A DNA stretch of 64,000 bases from Natronorubrum tibetense GA33 (GTDB taxonomy: Archaea; Halobacteriota; Halobacteria; Halobacteriales; Natrialbaceae), in NCBI RefSeq assembly GCF_000383975.1, contig NZ_KB913017.1, positions 3,758,265 to 3,822,264 on the forward strand, given 5' to 3'. This document shows positions 8,551 through 17,840 of the stretch, piece after piece. The notes beneath the pieces were generated by a model. That model worked only from the letters and a program-made list of their open reading frames with translations, had not been told where the DNA came from and ran no database searches. A program made the position numbers and the translations under genes. Positions within the stretch are counted from its first letter, which is position 1; each line of letters starts with the position of its first letter.

Positions 8551-9409
8551 TTCGATTTGTTCCTTCGTATAGATTGCCTATAGCGGTAACGGTTTTTAGC
8601 ACCCAGCCAATTAACCACACTGGTAGAAAGTTCCATGTTCGAACATCATTTTTTCTCATTTTTTTGAAAATTCTGATTGGGTTTGGGGGGAATAACAATC
8701 TAAGAATCGATTTAGACTGCGAGGATTGTGATATGCCCCGCCCTACTCTAAACTGCTTTTTCACCAATGGCAAAAATGATCTAGTTGGATGAAATACAAT
8801 TGCATTAGAAGAGTATGATAGCTTGAATCCGGATTCAGTAGCCTTTTTAGTCCAACCAACATCCCCACCGGATATTAATTCATGTGGAAATAAACCAATT
8901 TTTTTGAATACTTCCCTTTTAGAAAACAGGTTAGCGGTTTTAGCGACATTTCTCGTTTCAATATTCTCCTTGTTTTGCATATTAGAGATAGAATCTAGTA
9001 TTTCTGAATTTGATGGTGATTTGGAGAGCTCAAACTTAACCGCACCACCGACTAGGTCCGCGGGTTGATTCAATAGTTTATGTACTCCACGTGCAATCCA
9101 CTGATCAATTGGCTTGCAGTCTGAATCCGTCATTGCAATAATTTCGTTGTTGGAATGTTTAATCCCCTTATTTCTGGCCGCGTACGATCCTTGGATATTG
9201 GTTTCATACAATAACTCTACATCAAACTCTTTTGCCACATCAGGAGTATGGTCTGTGGATTTATTATCTACAACTATTATATTTAGTTTTTCTTTTGGAT
9301 AAGTTTGAGATTCTAAACACTCTAAGCATGTTCTTAAACCGGTTGGGTCATTATAGACTGGTACAACAATAGATACCGTAGGAAGTGTTTTGTTAGATTG
9401 AATCATCAC
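8537..9409 (-). CDS. GT2-family glycosyltransferase, paralogue 1
   Basis: An inverting GT-A glycosyltransferase of 290 residues. It starts with the nucleotide-binding strand VSIVVPVYNDPTGLRTCLEC and has IIVVDNKSTDHTPD, then TDSDCKP (the DxD-like metal site, about residue 94), and the acceptor-side GGDVGWTKKATESGF with the probable catalytic acidic residue. A short C-terminal hydrophobic segment (NFLPVWLIGWVLKTVTAIGN) could tether it to the membrane. It is a close paralogue of the divergently transcribed gene at 9537. It overlaps the downstream AglQ-like gene. Confidence 0.88.
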   Translation of the reverse strand: MMIQSNKTLPTVSIVVPVYNDPTGLRTCLECLESQTYPKEKLNIIVVDNKSTDHTPDVAKEFDVELLYETNIQGSYAARNKGIKHSNNEIIAMTDSDCKPIDQWIARGVHKLLNQPADLVGGAVKFELSKSPSNSEILDSISNMQNKENIETRNVAKTANLFSKREVFKKIGLFPHELISGGDVGWTKKATESGFKLSYSSNAIVFHPTRSFLPLVKKQFRVGRGISQSSQSKSILRLLFPPNPIRIFKKMRKNDVRTWNFLPVWLIGWVLKTVTAIGNLYEGTNRNEKS

Positions 9410-9536
9410 TTATTGTCTATGGTAGCCTATTAGTGGCTATCCTATAACATAATACTTATTCATCTCTTTGAACAATCCCAATAGAAACATGAGAGATTAT
9501 TATTCGAACCGAATGAGTTGGATGAGGTAGAGGAGT

Positions 9537-10472
9537 ATGGATTCCAATAGAGAACTTCCTTTAGTCTCAGTAATCATACCGGTCTATAACGATCCAAAGG
9601 GTATCCAAAATTGCCTTAGCGCTCTTGAGGAACAAACATATCCTGATTCATTATTTGATGTGATTGTTATAGATAATGGATCAACAGATGAAACAAGAGA
9701 CATTGTAAAAGAATTTTCTGTTAAGCTTCTTGTTGAAAATTCTATTCAAGGATCGTATGCGGCCAGAAATAAGGGAATTGAGCACGCTAAAGGTGAAATT
9801 CTCGCTTTTACCGATGCCGACTGTACTCCTATACCTGAATGGATTGAAGCGGGTGTTTCAACAATTATTAAAGACGGAACTGACCTAGTAGCTGGTCGCG
9901 TACAGTTTGAGTTTACAGAAAAAAAAACTGCTGCAGAGAAATACGATGCATTTGTGAGTATGCGTAATGATAGAGCAACCCTTAAGGGAACCGGAACTAC
10001 AGCAAATTTGTTTGCATATAATACTCTCATTGATGAGATCGGGCTGTTCCCAGAACAGCTTCAATCAGGTGGTGACATTTACTGGACAAGAACTGCAACA
10101 AATTCTGGGTTTGAAATTACATATTCTTCTAATGCAATAGTAAAGCATCCATCAAGGAATTTAGTTCAATTTCTAAAAAAGATGTACCGCGTTGGAAAAG
10201 GTGGGGCACAACTGTGGCAATTAGACAATCAACCGATTGGATCGAAAATTATTTTAGGAATGATTGGGGCCCCATTTAAACTGGCTCGACTCATATATAG
10301 AGTCATATACCATAATAAGACGGATGACAAGTCAACGAATGCCACACCTCCGGACCGTAATGTAGATATGACTATCGGGTTCCATATTGTTGCAATCTTA
10401 TCAATTATCGCCCTGGGAATTGGACGAATTATCGGAATGGTCGGATTAGCATCCTATTGTATGAAAAAATAA
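9537..10472 (+). CDS. GT2-family glycosyltransferase, paralogue 2
   Basis: GT-A glycosyltransferase of 311 residues, clearly related to the gene at 8537-9409. Both share PVYNDP, then IQGSYAARNKGI, a TDxDC metal-site region (here FTDADCTPIPEWI, about residue 92) and SGGDIYWTRTATNSGF before a VGKG element. The C-terminus has a hydrophobic helix (IGFHIVAILSIIALGIGRII) that likely anchors it in the membrane. The two paralogues are head to head with a 127-bp gap, which must hold both promoters. They may add successive sugars of the same glycan. Confidence 0.88.
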   Translation: MDSNRELPLVSVIIPVYNDPKGIQNCLSALEEQTYPDSLFDVIVIDNGSTDETRDIVKEFSVKLLVENSIQGSYAARNKGIEHAKGEILAFTDADCTPIPEWIEAGVSTIIKDGTDLVAGRVQFEFTEKKTAAEKYDAFVSMRNDRATLKGTGTTANLFAYNTLIDEIGLFPEQLQSGGDIYWTRTATNSGFEITYSSNAIVKHPSRNLVQFLKKMYRVGKGGAQLWQLDNQPIGSKIILGMIGAPFKLARLIYRVIYHNKTDDKSTNATPPDRNVDMTIGFHIVAILSIIALGIGRIIGMVGLASYCMKK

Positions 10473-10602
10473 CACGTTCACACATCATATCCAACCCATT
10501 ACCTTGGAAATTGTTATAGCATGAGATTGTTATATTTTGAGTTGAGCCTAAATGTTAGTTAGCAAGATTAATACGCGTCACGAACCCCTTGAAGGATAAA
10601 GA

Positions 10603-11343
10603 ATGTCAGCTAAACGCTTGGATGATTTAGAGATAGATACTGATACAATCTCGACCGAGTTCACTCATCTTGACCATATGTATTCGGGACGGTTCTCTAA
10701 ATATTACTATCGTCGCTTTGATCAAGCACTAGAAGCAGCTCAATCGGCTAAAGACGAAACCGTGTTAGAGATCGGAGGTGGCACGGGTGTATTTCTCCTC
10801 TCCCTTTCTGAGATCTATTCAGATGTTCATTTTACAGACATCTCACGCGAACACCCGCCATTCTCAACTGCGAGAAGGTTGCTCAATTTAGCAGGCACTA
10901 CTGACGATAACGTGAAATATGCCGTGGCAGATGCCACGACACTCCCATACCAATCGAATACGTTCGACTCCGTGTTCGTTCTAGACGTTCTCGAGCACAT
11001 ACCGGATGAACGAAACGCAATTTCGGAAATCGCACGTGTAACCGCCAAAGGGGGCAGAGCAATCGTCTCTGCGCCGATAGAAGTCGGTCTTCCGATCATG
11101 GTTCGAGAGGGATATCGACTAATAGACGGAAATCGTCGCCACACAGAATCACTACGAGAGTTGTTGAGCGCAGCTGTAGGTCGTCCGTCGTTGGAGACTA
11201 ATGATCAACATCGGGGATATGATTATCGGCAAACGATGAAGTGGCTCAAAGAGGATTTCGAGAAGGTCTCTGTTGAATACTGTCCGTGGCCGGCGTTGGG
11301 AAGCCAATTTAATCCAACTGCGATCATAACCGCTGAATTTTGA
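10603..11343 (+). CDS. Class I SAM-dependent methyltransferase
   Basis: A 246-residue methyltransferase-11-type enzyme. Motif I is VLEIGGGTGVFLLSL (about residues 49-63), the middle motif includes ADATTLPYQSNTFDSVFVLD (motif IV/V, about 108-127), and motif VI is EISEIARVTAKGGRAIVSAP. It may methylate a glycan, lipid or quinone-like substrate; neighbours favour glycan modification. Base composition here is intermediate, and the GC-rich core begins just after it, so this gene sits at the island edge. GAAGGA lies a few bases before the ATG as a possible ribosome binding site, with a TATA-like AAGATTAATAC farther up. Confidence 0.82.
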   Translation: MSAKRLDDLEIDTDTISTEFTHLDHMYSGRFSKYYYRRFDQALEAAQSAKDETVLEIGGGTGVFLLSLSEIYSDVHFTDISREHPPFSTARRLLNLAGTTDDNVKYAVADATTLPYQSNTFDSVFVLDVLEHIPDERNAISEIARVTAKGGRAIVSAPIEVGLPIMVREGYRLIDGNRRHTESLRELLSAAVGRPSLETNDQHRGYDYRQTMKWLKEDFEKVSVEYCPWPALGSQFNPTAIITAEF

Positions 11344-11369
11344 TTTGAATTCTTCAACACGATAACTCG

Positions 11370-12536
11370 CTACTCATCCGTCCGGCTAGAGGTTTCCCAC
11401 ACGACGATATTCTTTCGTTGTAAGAAGTTCAGTAACCCATGGAGCATACCGTAGTTCGCCTGAAGGAAGTAGAAGGGAACGTGTGCGATTAGCGGACTGT
11501 CGATCTCGAGTCGATCTGCAACCCAACCAACTCCGGCGAGAAGATAGAACGATATCTGTCCGGCCAGCAGCACCTGATACACTACGGAACTCGTGACAGC
11601 CACTAGCCCGACGTTCGCAACGAGAACCACTCCCAGAAGCACCGGAGACAACCAGCGCAGGATCTTATGCGACCACAGCTGGTACGCGAATCGGGGATCT
11701 CGAATTGGATTGAGTAGATCGGGAAAGCCCGCGATACTGTTCCAGCACCGAGTCACGATACGGATCCGTCGCTGGAGTTCCTCCGATGTGGAGCTACTGG
11801 TCTCCTCCCACGCGACCGCACTGGGTACGTACTTGACTCGCTCTCCGTTCCGGATAATCGAGAGGGGTTCGGTGAAATCGCTGATCGTGCCGGGCGGCTG
11901 TGGCACGTACGACTCGGACTTCACCGCATAGATCGAGCCGTTCCCGGTGACGAGGGAGTAAAACCGGGACTCGAGCCGTTTGATCCACGACTCGTACTGC
12001 CAGTAGAATGACTCTCCTTCGACGTCACTCGACTCCCGGTAACGCAACTCTCCCACGACGCAGCCGACCTGGGAAGAGAACCCGCGGACGAGGTTGGTTA
12101 TCGCGTCGGACTCGTACATACTGTTCGCGTCCGAGAAGACGATGATATCCTCATCGACGAGATCCACGACGCGGTTTTGACACTCCGTCTTTCCGACTCT
12201 ACCCTCAATCCGAACGAGTGAGACGCCTTGATTCTCGTACTGTTTTACGATCTCGTCGGTCCGATCGTCGGAGGCGTCGGAAAAGACCACGATGTTGAGT
12301 AACTCGTCGGGATACGCTAACTCAAGGCTGTTTTCGATTTTCTCGGCGATAACGTCCTCCTCGTTGTATGCCGCGATAATTAACGCGACACTCTTCAGGT
12401 CGCCTCTCTCTTCGGACTCGTCGTCACCACTAAATAGCGCCCAGAGTTTGAGCGTCAGAGGATACATGAAATACGTGTGGACCAATCCTAACCCGGCCCC
12501 GAAAAACAGGACGAGAAACACGATCTCCCAGAGCAT
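11370..12536 (-). CDS. Membrane GT2 glycosyltransferase (cellulose-synthase-like)
   Basis: A 388-residue membrane glycosyltransferase. One N-terminal transmembrane helix (1-25) precedes a GT-A domain with LIIAAYNEEDVIAEKI (about 53-68), VVFSDASDDRTDEIV, the DxD-like FSDANSMYE (about 135) and FTEPLSI, and a QRRIRIVTR segment resembling the QxxRW acceptor motif. Three to four helices follow at the C-terminus. Such processive-type enzymes make or extend polysaccharides or transfer the first sugar onto a lipid carrier. It is the first GC-rich gene after the AT-rich island and faces left, like the next three genes. Confidence 0.85.
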   Translation of the reverse strand: MLWEIVFLVLFFGAGLGLVHTYFMYPLTLKLWALFSGDDESEERGDLKSVALIIAAYNEEDVIAEKIENSLELAYPDELLNIVVFSDASDDRTDEIVKQYENQGVSLVRIEGRVGKTECQNRVVDLVDEDIIVFSDANSMYESDAITNLVRGFSSQVGCVVGELRYRESSDVEGESFYWQYESWIKRLESRFYSLVTGNGSIYAVKSESYVPQPPGTISDFTEPLSIIRNGERVKYVPSAVAWEETSSSTSEELQRRIRIVTRCWNSIAGFPDLLNPIRDPRFAYQLWSHKILRWLSPVLLGVVLVANVGLVAVTSSVVYQVLLAGQISFYLLAGVGWVADRLEIDSPLIAHVPFYFLQANYGMLHGLLNFLQRKNIVVWETSSRTDE

Positions 12537-12768
12537 AGCTTAGATTATACACCTCTCTCGAAGCGCACACCGGAATATCTGCTGTACGATTTTGGGGGCC
12601 ACATATATCTCCATCCTTTCGACCGAACGCCAATAAGATGTTGATCTACCACTGATTTGAGGCGGAATACCGTTCTATTCGATAGCTGTTCGCGACGGCC
12701 ATACAGGTGAGAATTAGCACGAACCTCGATCGAACCGCAAAGTCGACTGACTCCCCGTCTCGTCTCCC

Positions 12769-14211
12769 TCACTGGCGAAGAATCTCATGGACATCCTCGA
12801 GCACCCCCCAAACCTGCCGAATAACGATCTTCAGATCGAACCACGGCGACTGCTTTCGAATGTACTCCAAGTCATACCGCAACTTCGCCTCCGGATTCGT
12901 ACTCTTCGCCCCGTTCACCTGCGCCAACCCGGTCAAACCAGGCTTCACGAACCACCGTTTGCGCCACGCCGGCGCGTCCTCCTCGAGCAACACCTCCTCT
13001 TCCGTCCACGCCGCGCGCGGCCCGACGACGCTCATGTCGCCGACGAAGATCGACCACAGCTGGGGCAGTTCGTCGAGGTGCGTCCGGCGCAACACCCGCC
13101 CGACGGCGGTAATCCGATCGTTCTCGCCGTCCGAAGACGGCACCGCGGACTCGCCCTCGGGGACCATCGTCCGGAACTTGTAGACGGGGAACGTGTCACC
13201 GAAGCCGGCCGTGCGGTCCTGGCTGTACAGCGCGGGGCCGGGACTGTCCAGTTTGATCGCGAGGGCGATCACAATGAACAGCGGCGCGAACCCGACCAAC
13301 CCGACGGCCCCAAACGTGACGTCGAACAGCCGCTTGAACAGGTGGTCCAGCGGATCCCACGGCTCGAGGTCCACGTCGACGATCCCCTCCACGTCGTCCT
13401 CGGCGACGAGCACGGCGTCCGCGTACTCCCGGTGGATCTTCACGTCGATCCCGTGTTTGTGACAGACGTCGAGCGCGCCGAAGAACTCCGCCCGGTCGGG
13501 CTGATGAAACGCCAGCACGACCGTGTCGACGTCGTACTGCAATAAGACAGTCTCGAGCCGCGATAACCCACCCAGACGATCCAGCGCGCCGACATCGACC
13601 TCAGCGCCGCCCTCACCCGCCTCAGCACCGGCCGTGATCCCACCGTCGGCCACGGTCCGCACGGAGAGGGAGTCGGCACTAGTACCAACGACGGACGGAT
13701 ACAGATACCCAAGTACCGGCACGTCGATCGCCGGGGTGATCCGCTCCATCTGCTCGAGATCGTCGCCCACCACGAGCGTCCGTCCGGGATCGTCGGCCGG
13801 GCTGCGGTGGATCCAGACGAACCACGCGGGGATCGCGACCACGAGCGCCCCGATGGTCATCACGAGCGTCGCCCGCGGCAGTCGGTGCGACCACTTGAAG
13901 TATCCCAGTGTCGCGAGCGCGAGCCCGCCGACGATCACCCGCCGCTGGGCGAAAAACACCGTATCCAGCACTCGCCGCGGCTGGGGTTTGTACAGCGGCA
14001 CGAGACTCCCCCCGATCGCCAACGCACTCAGGAGGACTGCCCAGTACAGCGACTCGCCGGTCAGGACCGTGACCTCGAGTCGGTTGAACAGCGGCACGTG
14101 CGTAGTAAACAGGGCCTGAGAGAGCTGGTGGTTCGCGACGAGCACCGCGCCGACGGTCAGCAGTATGACGCCCACGACGCTCACCGTGCGATACCGCCAT
14201 CCCGTGAACAT
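12769..14211 (-). CDS. Polyprenyl glycosylphosphotransferase (WbaP/WcaJ type)
   Basis: A 480-residue enzyme that should start glycan assembly by moving a sugar-1-phosphate from a nucleotide sugar to a lipid phosphate carrier. Four or five N-terminal transmembrane helices (about 1-130) are followed by a soluble NAD-fold-like domain and a C-terminal bacterial-sugar-transferase domain beginning KRLFDVTFGAVGLVGFAPLF (about 290). Conserved features include YKFRTM, RRTHLDELPQLWSIFVGDMS and KPGLTGLAQVNGAK. The order is that of exopolysaccharide initiating enzymes. The gene is likely under its own promoter in the 262-bp gap behind it. Confidence 0.9.
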   Translation of the reverse strand: MFTGWRYRTVSVVGVILLTVGAVLVANHQLSQALFTTHVPLFNRLEVTVLTGESLYWAVLLSALAIGGSLVPLYKPQPRRVLDTVFFAQRRVIVGGLALATLGYFKWSHRLPRATLVMTIGALVVAIPAWFVWIHRSPADDPGRTLVVGDDLEQMERITPAIDVPVLGYLYPSVVGTSADSLSVRTVADGGITAGAEAGEGGAEVDVGALDRLGGLSRLETVLLQYDVDTVVLAFHQPDRAEFFGALDVCHKHGIDVKIHREYADAVLVAEDDVEGIVDVDLEPWDPLDHLFKRLFDVTFGAVGLVGFAPLFIVIALAIKLDSPGPALYSQDRTAGFGDTFPVYKFRTMVPEGESAVPSSDGENDRITAVGRVLRRTHLDELPQLWSIFVGDMSVVGPRAAWTEEEVLLEEDAPAWRKRWFVKPGLTGLAQVNGAKSTNPEAKLRYDLEYIRKQSPWFDLKIVIRQVWGVLEDVHEILRQ

Positions 14212-14473
14212 TCATTACCTGACACGACCGGGGGTTACATAGTGCATTTCATGATATTTCGTGTACATCTGTTCTCGGAACGTTAGGTGTACGGATGAGA
14301 ACATAGTCATACTGGGCACGATATAGCAATCGCTGACACGAATTTCCGCTCGAGAATCCGCGGAAATCACCGTCGAGAAACGCGACCGCCGCGCCGGTCG
14401 TCGGGACCTCGAAAACGAGTAGCGACCACGTCGATCGATCCAAACGGCCACCAACCAGGGCGTCTCGGTACGA

Positions 14474-16918
14474 TCACTGCACCTCAACCGCCTCCCCGTT
14501 CTCGACCGCCTCCGCCGGAACCTCGACCGTCTCGTCGCCCACCACGTACTCGCCCGTGTAGGGGACCGTCACCTCGAGCGAGCCGTCCTCGCCCGCGGTC
14601 ACCTCGCGCTCGTACGAAATCGTCTCTCCGGAGACCTCGACCTCGGTCGCGACGATCACCGTTTCGCCGGGCGACGCAGTCGACGTGATCGTCGCCCCGG
14701 GGACGATGGCGAAGGCCGTCGCGTCCTCGCCGACGTAGATCGCCTGGTAGTGCGCAAGCGGCTCGCCGCCGCCTCCACCCGCCCCGAGATCGTCGTGGAG
14801 CTGTGCCTGCGTGCTCGCCTCCGGATACTCCTCGTCGATGTCGGTCGTCACGACGTAGCCGACATCGTTCTCCGCGAACTCCTCGTACCAGCCGTCCGGA
14901 TCGCCACCGGTCACGAACTCCTCAAAATTCGCCAACGCGTAGGCGTATCCCGCCGACTCCCCGTTGACGAAGTAGTTGTACATTCGGTTGTCACCCCACT
15001 CGCTCAGCACGAAGTTCGCCGGATACTCCCGGTCGACCGCCTCGGCGTGGTCGTCGATGACCGCCGTGGCCTCGAACTGCGCGTCGCTGTGAGTCGTGTC
15101 CGCGAGCATCGACGGCACGAAAAAGAGGCTCATCCCACACACCAACAGCACGATCCACACCAGCGTGACGAGCGTTTTGGCATCGCCCGGAACGACGAGA
15201 CTCGGCCGGCGTTCGCCGCCGTCCGCAGCCGTGCCTCGAGCCTCCCCCGTTCCGCTCGCTACATCGCCCTCCCCGCGCTCGTGGAACGGCACCGGATCCC
15301 GCGCGAGCTTGGTCCAGGACAACAGCCAGACGAGCCCCATCCCGCCGAGCACCGACAGCGGGATCGCCAACTGCGCCGCAAAGCGACCCTGGATCGCCGC
15401 CAGCGTGACCCAGAAGACGACGTAGACGGCGAGCAACAGCCACCCCGGTTCGTAGCGACGGACGGCGACCCAGCAGGCCCACGCCAACACCAGAATCGCG
15501 AGGTAGAAGCCGAGGCCGAACTGCGACAGCGGTCCGAGGACGACCGCGTTCTCGAAGGCGAATATCGACGTCGTCTCCGCGGCTTCGACCCTGAAGAACA
15601 GGTCGCCCGCGCGTTCCGATATCCGCGTCCACTCCTCGGGACGAAGGGAGTGAAACGCGCCGAGACCCACGCCGGCGAGTAGCACCTGAACCCCGACGAG
15701 CCCCCCGACGTGCCACTCGAGGCGTCGCCACAGCTCTCCCAGACAGGCGACGGCCACGACCCCCGCGAGGACGAGCAGCGGGACGACCGCGGTGAACCGG
15801 TCGTGCCAGCCCAGTCCGAAGTGGAGAACCGCGCCGAGTACTGCTCCGAGGACTAGCCCGACGAAGATCGGCGCGGTCGTCGCCGCGGGCGAGAGCCCGG
15901 CGCGAGCGTCGACGGCGACCTTCAGCCCGACGTACGCCGCGACGGGGACGAGCATCAGGATCGAGCCGCCCCAGGCGAACATCGACAGCGTGACCGCGAT
16001 CCCGAACACGGCGGCGGCGAGCCACGTCCACGGACTCCGCAGGTGGCCGCCGACCGCCGTCTGCGGCGTCGACTCGAGCGCCCGCTGCCGGAGGTCGACG
16101 GCCAGCCAGGCGAGCGTCAGCAGCGTCACGCCCAAATAAAAATACTGGTGGGCCCGGTGCTCGAGGAAGCCGACCTGCGTGTAGACCGCGTGGGCCGGCG
16201 TGAGCGCGAGGATGATGACCGACGCGAGTCCGATGCGAACGTCGTCGCTGACGACGACGGCGAGCCAGTAGACGACGATACCGAGGAGCACCGTCCCGAC
16301 GACGGGCAGCCACGCGGCGACCATGTCCGCCGCCCACTGGTCGCCCCCGAGCAACTCGGCGAAAAACCAGTGCGTCGAGTGCGTCAGCGGCCGTCGTTCG
16401 GCCACCCCCTCGGGCAGGTTCGCGACGATACTCGCGTCCGTAATCCCCGACGTCTCCGCGAGCAGCCCTTCCGTCCAGTACCGGTAGTAGTACGGATCGT
16501 TCGCGGGCGAGACGACCTCGTCGCCGCGAAACACCGATCCGTAGGTCCACAGTCGCGTGACCAACAGCAGACCCAGCACCCCGAGGAGCCCCACGGCGGC
16601 GCGCGGGTCGAGCGCGATCGGACTCGAGAACCCCGACGCCGAACCCGACCGATCCACAGAAACCGCCCTGCCCTCGAGTCCCGCCCGCACGCCCTCGCGA
16701 TTCGAGACCCGGTACTCCCCGTCGGACTTCGTCACGATGTCGCGCGAGACGAGTTCGCCGAACGTCCCCGAGTCGAGCGGCAGGTCGTCGAAGGTCCAGC
16801 CGTCGTGGTCGGCGTCGACCGCGAGGACGGTCTCGAGCGCCTGCGCTCCGTCGTCGCGCTCCTCGCGGAAGGTCGCTGCGGCGTCGGCCACTGCGGCGGG
16901 ATCCGGCTCGTCGGGCAT
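14474..16918 (-). CDS. STT3/AglB-like oligosaccharyltransferase, variant catalytic motif
   Basis: A protein of 814 residues with about 11-13 membrane helices and a C-terminal extracellular domain, laid out like archaeal AglB, which moves lipid-linked glycan to Asn of surface proteins. The first acidic loop is seen as NDPYYYRYW (140-148), a second loop as GFLEHRAHQYFYLG (250-263), and an EAAETTS element lies near 445. Two oddities stand out. The diagnostic WWDYG motif is replaced by EWGDNRMYNY (640-649). The first 90 residues form a soluble domain, including GTFGELVSRDIVTKSDGEYR, that looks like a winged helix. It could be a second STT3 type with a different acceptor. Neighbours (initiating transferase, AglF) support a glycan role. 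Confidence 0.78.
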   Translation of the reverse strand: MPDEPDPAAVADAAATFREERDDGAQALETVLAVDADHDGWTFDDLPLDSGTFGELVSRDIVTKSDGEYRVSNREGVRAGLEGRAVSVDRSGSASGFSSPIALDPRAAVGLLGVLGLLLVTRLWTYGSVFRGDEVVSPANDPYYYRYWTEGLLAETSGITDASIVANLPEGVAERRPLTHSTHWFFAELLGGDQWAADMVAAWLPVVGTVLLGIVVYWLAVVVSDDVRIGLASVIILALTPAHAVYTQVGFLEHRAHQYFYLGVTLLTLAWLAVDLRQRALESTPQTAVGGHLRSPWTWLAAAVFGIAVTLSMFAWGGSILMLVPVAAYVGLKVAVDARAGLSPAATTAPIFVGLVLGAVLGAVLHFGLGWHDRFTAVVPLLVLAGVVAVACLGELWRRLEWHVGGLVGVQVLLAGVGLGAFHSLRPEEWTRISERAGDLFFRVEAAETTSIFAFENAVVLGPLSQFGLGFYLAILVLAWACWVAVRRYEPGWLLLAVYVVFWVTLAAIQGRFAAQLAIPLSVLGGMGLVWLLSWTKLARDPVPFHERGEGDVASGTGEARGTAADGGERRPSLVVPGDAKTLVTLVWIVLLVCGMSLFFVPSMLADTTHSDAQFEATAVIDDHAEAVDREYPANFVLSEWGDNRMYNYFVNGESAGYAYALANFEEFVTGGDPDGWYEEFAENDVGYVVTTDIDEEYPEASTQAQLHDDLGAGGGGGEPLAHYQAIYVGEDATAFAIVPGATITSTASPGETVIVATEVEVSGETISYEREVTAGEDGSLEVTVPYTGEYVVGDETVEVPAEAVENGEAVEVQ

Positions 16919-17066
16919 TACGCCGATCCCTCCATGTGTACCCTGATAAAGACTGGGCGCGTACGGCGTTCGAACCGACCGATAATCGAACGATACCGAT
17001 CTCGTTCCTCCTCACCGCACCGAGCACGCCTCATCGGAGACTCTCAAGTACGCGTCTCGAGCCCGC

Positions 17067-17840
17067 TCAGTCGGTCGTCGACTGCGACGCCTGCTCGGTC
17101 TCCGTCCCCGGTTCCGTGAGCCGGCCCGATTCGTCCCGGAGTCGCTCCTCGGCGCGCTCTCGATCCTCGGGGTAGCCGACGTCGACGCGCCAGCCTTCCA
17201 TGCGAATCGCGTCGATGGTGCGGCCGGACTGGATCAGCAGGTCGACCGCGTCCGAAAGTTCGTACTCCCCGCGGTCGGAGGGCTGGACGAGGTGACAGGC
17301 GTGGAAGATCGCCGGCGTGAACGTGTAGAACCCGGTCATCACGAGATTCGACGGCGGCTCCTCGGGCTTCTCGACGACCTCGACGATCTCGCCGTACTCG
17401 TTCGTGTCGAGCACGCCGTACCGGGAGGCCTCCTCGTAGGGCACCTGTTCGACCAGAAACGCCGCGTCGGCCCGATCCTCCTGCTGTCGGTTCCTGACGT
17501 CCGCGAGGTTCCCCCGGAAGACGTTGTCCCCGAGCATGAGCATGAAGTCGTCGTCGATGAGCGATTCGACCTGCAAAATCGCGTGGGCGAGCCCCAGCTG
17601 TTCGCGCTGGTGGGCGTACGTGATCGGCACGCCCCTGTACTCGTCGCCGTACCGATTGATGATCTTCTCTTTCAGGTAGCCGACGACCACGATCAGTTCG
17701 TCCGCGCCGGCCTCGAGCAGATTGTCGAACACGTCTTCGATGATCGGCCGGCCGTCGACCTCGACGAGGGATTTCGGTTTGTCCTCCGTCAACGGTCGAA
17801 GTCGAGTTCCCTTTCCTGCCGATAAGACAACAGCTTGCAT
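17067..17840 (-). CDS. aglF: Sugar-1-phosphate nucleotidyltransferase, AglF-like
   Basis: Makes a nucleotide-activated sugar, probably UDP- or dTDP-glucose, from NTP and glucose-1-phosphate. The N-terminal nucleotide-binding motif MQAVVLSAGKGTRLRPLTED and the DKPKSL lysine follow directly from the chosen ATG at 17840. The metal-site LMLGDNVF (about 102-109), the sugar-binding EKPEEPPSN and WRVDVGYPED near the end are typical. A longer frame exists to 17900, but its extra 20 residues are not family-like. The protein of 257 residues fits AglF of Haloferax. A cluster of CTAG repeats lies upstream of its start. Confidence 0.85.
   Translation of the reverse strand: MQAVVLSAGKGTRLRPLTEDKPKSLVEVDGRPIIEDVFDNLLEAGADELIVVVGYLKEKIINRYGDEYRGVPITYAHQREQLGLAHAILQVESLIDDDFMLMLGDNVFRGNLADVRNRQQEDRADAAFLVEQVPYEEASRYGVLDTNEYGEIVEVVEKPEEPPSNLVMTGFYTFTPAIFHACHLVQPSDRGEYELSDAVDLLIQSGRTIDAIRMEGWRVDVGYPEDRERAEERLRDESGRLTEPGTETEQASQSTTD

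Noticed and set aside
14991-17027. A 678-residue Arg-rich frame antisense or out of phase with the STT3-like gene
   Set aside because: The composition (mostly Arg, Gly, Ala) is that of a frame-shifted shadow; the STT3-like frame has clear membrane helices.
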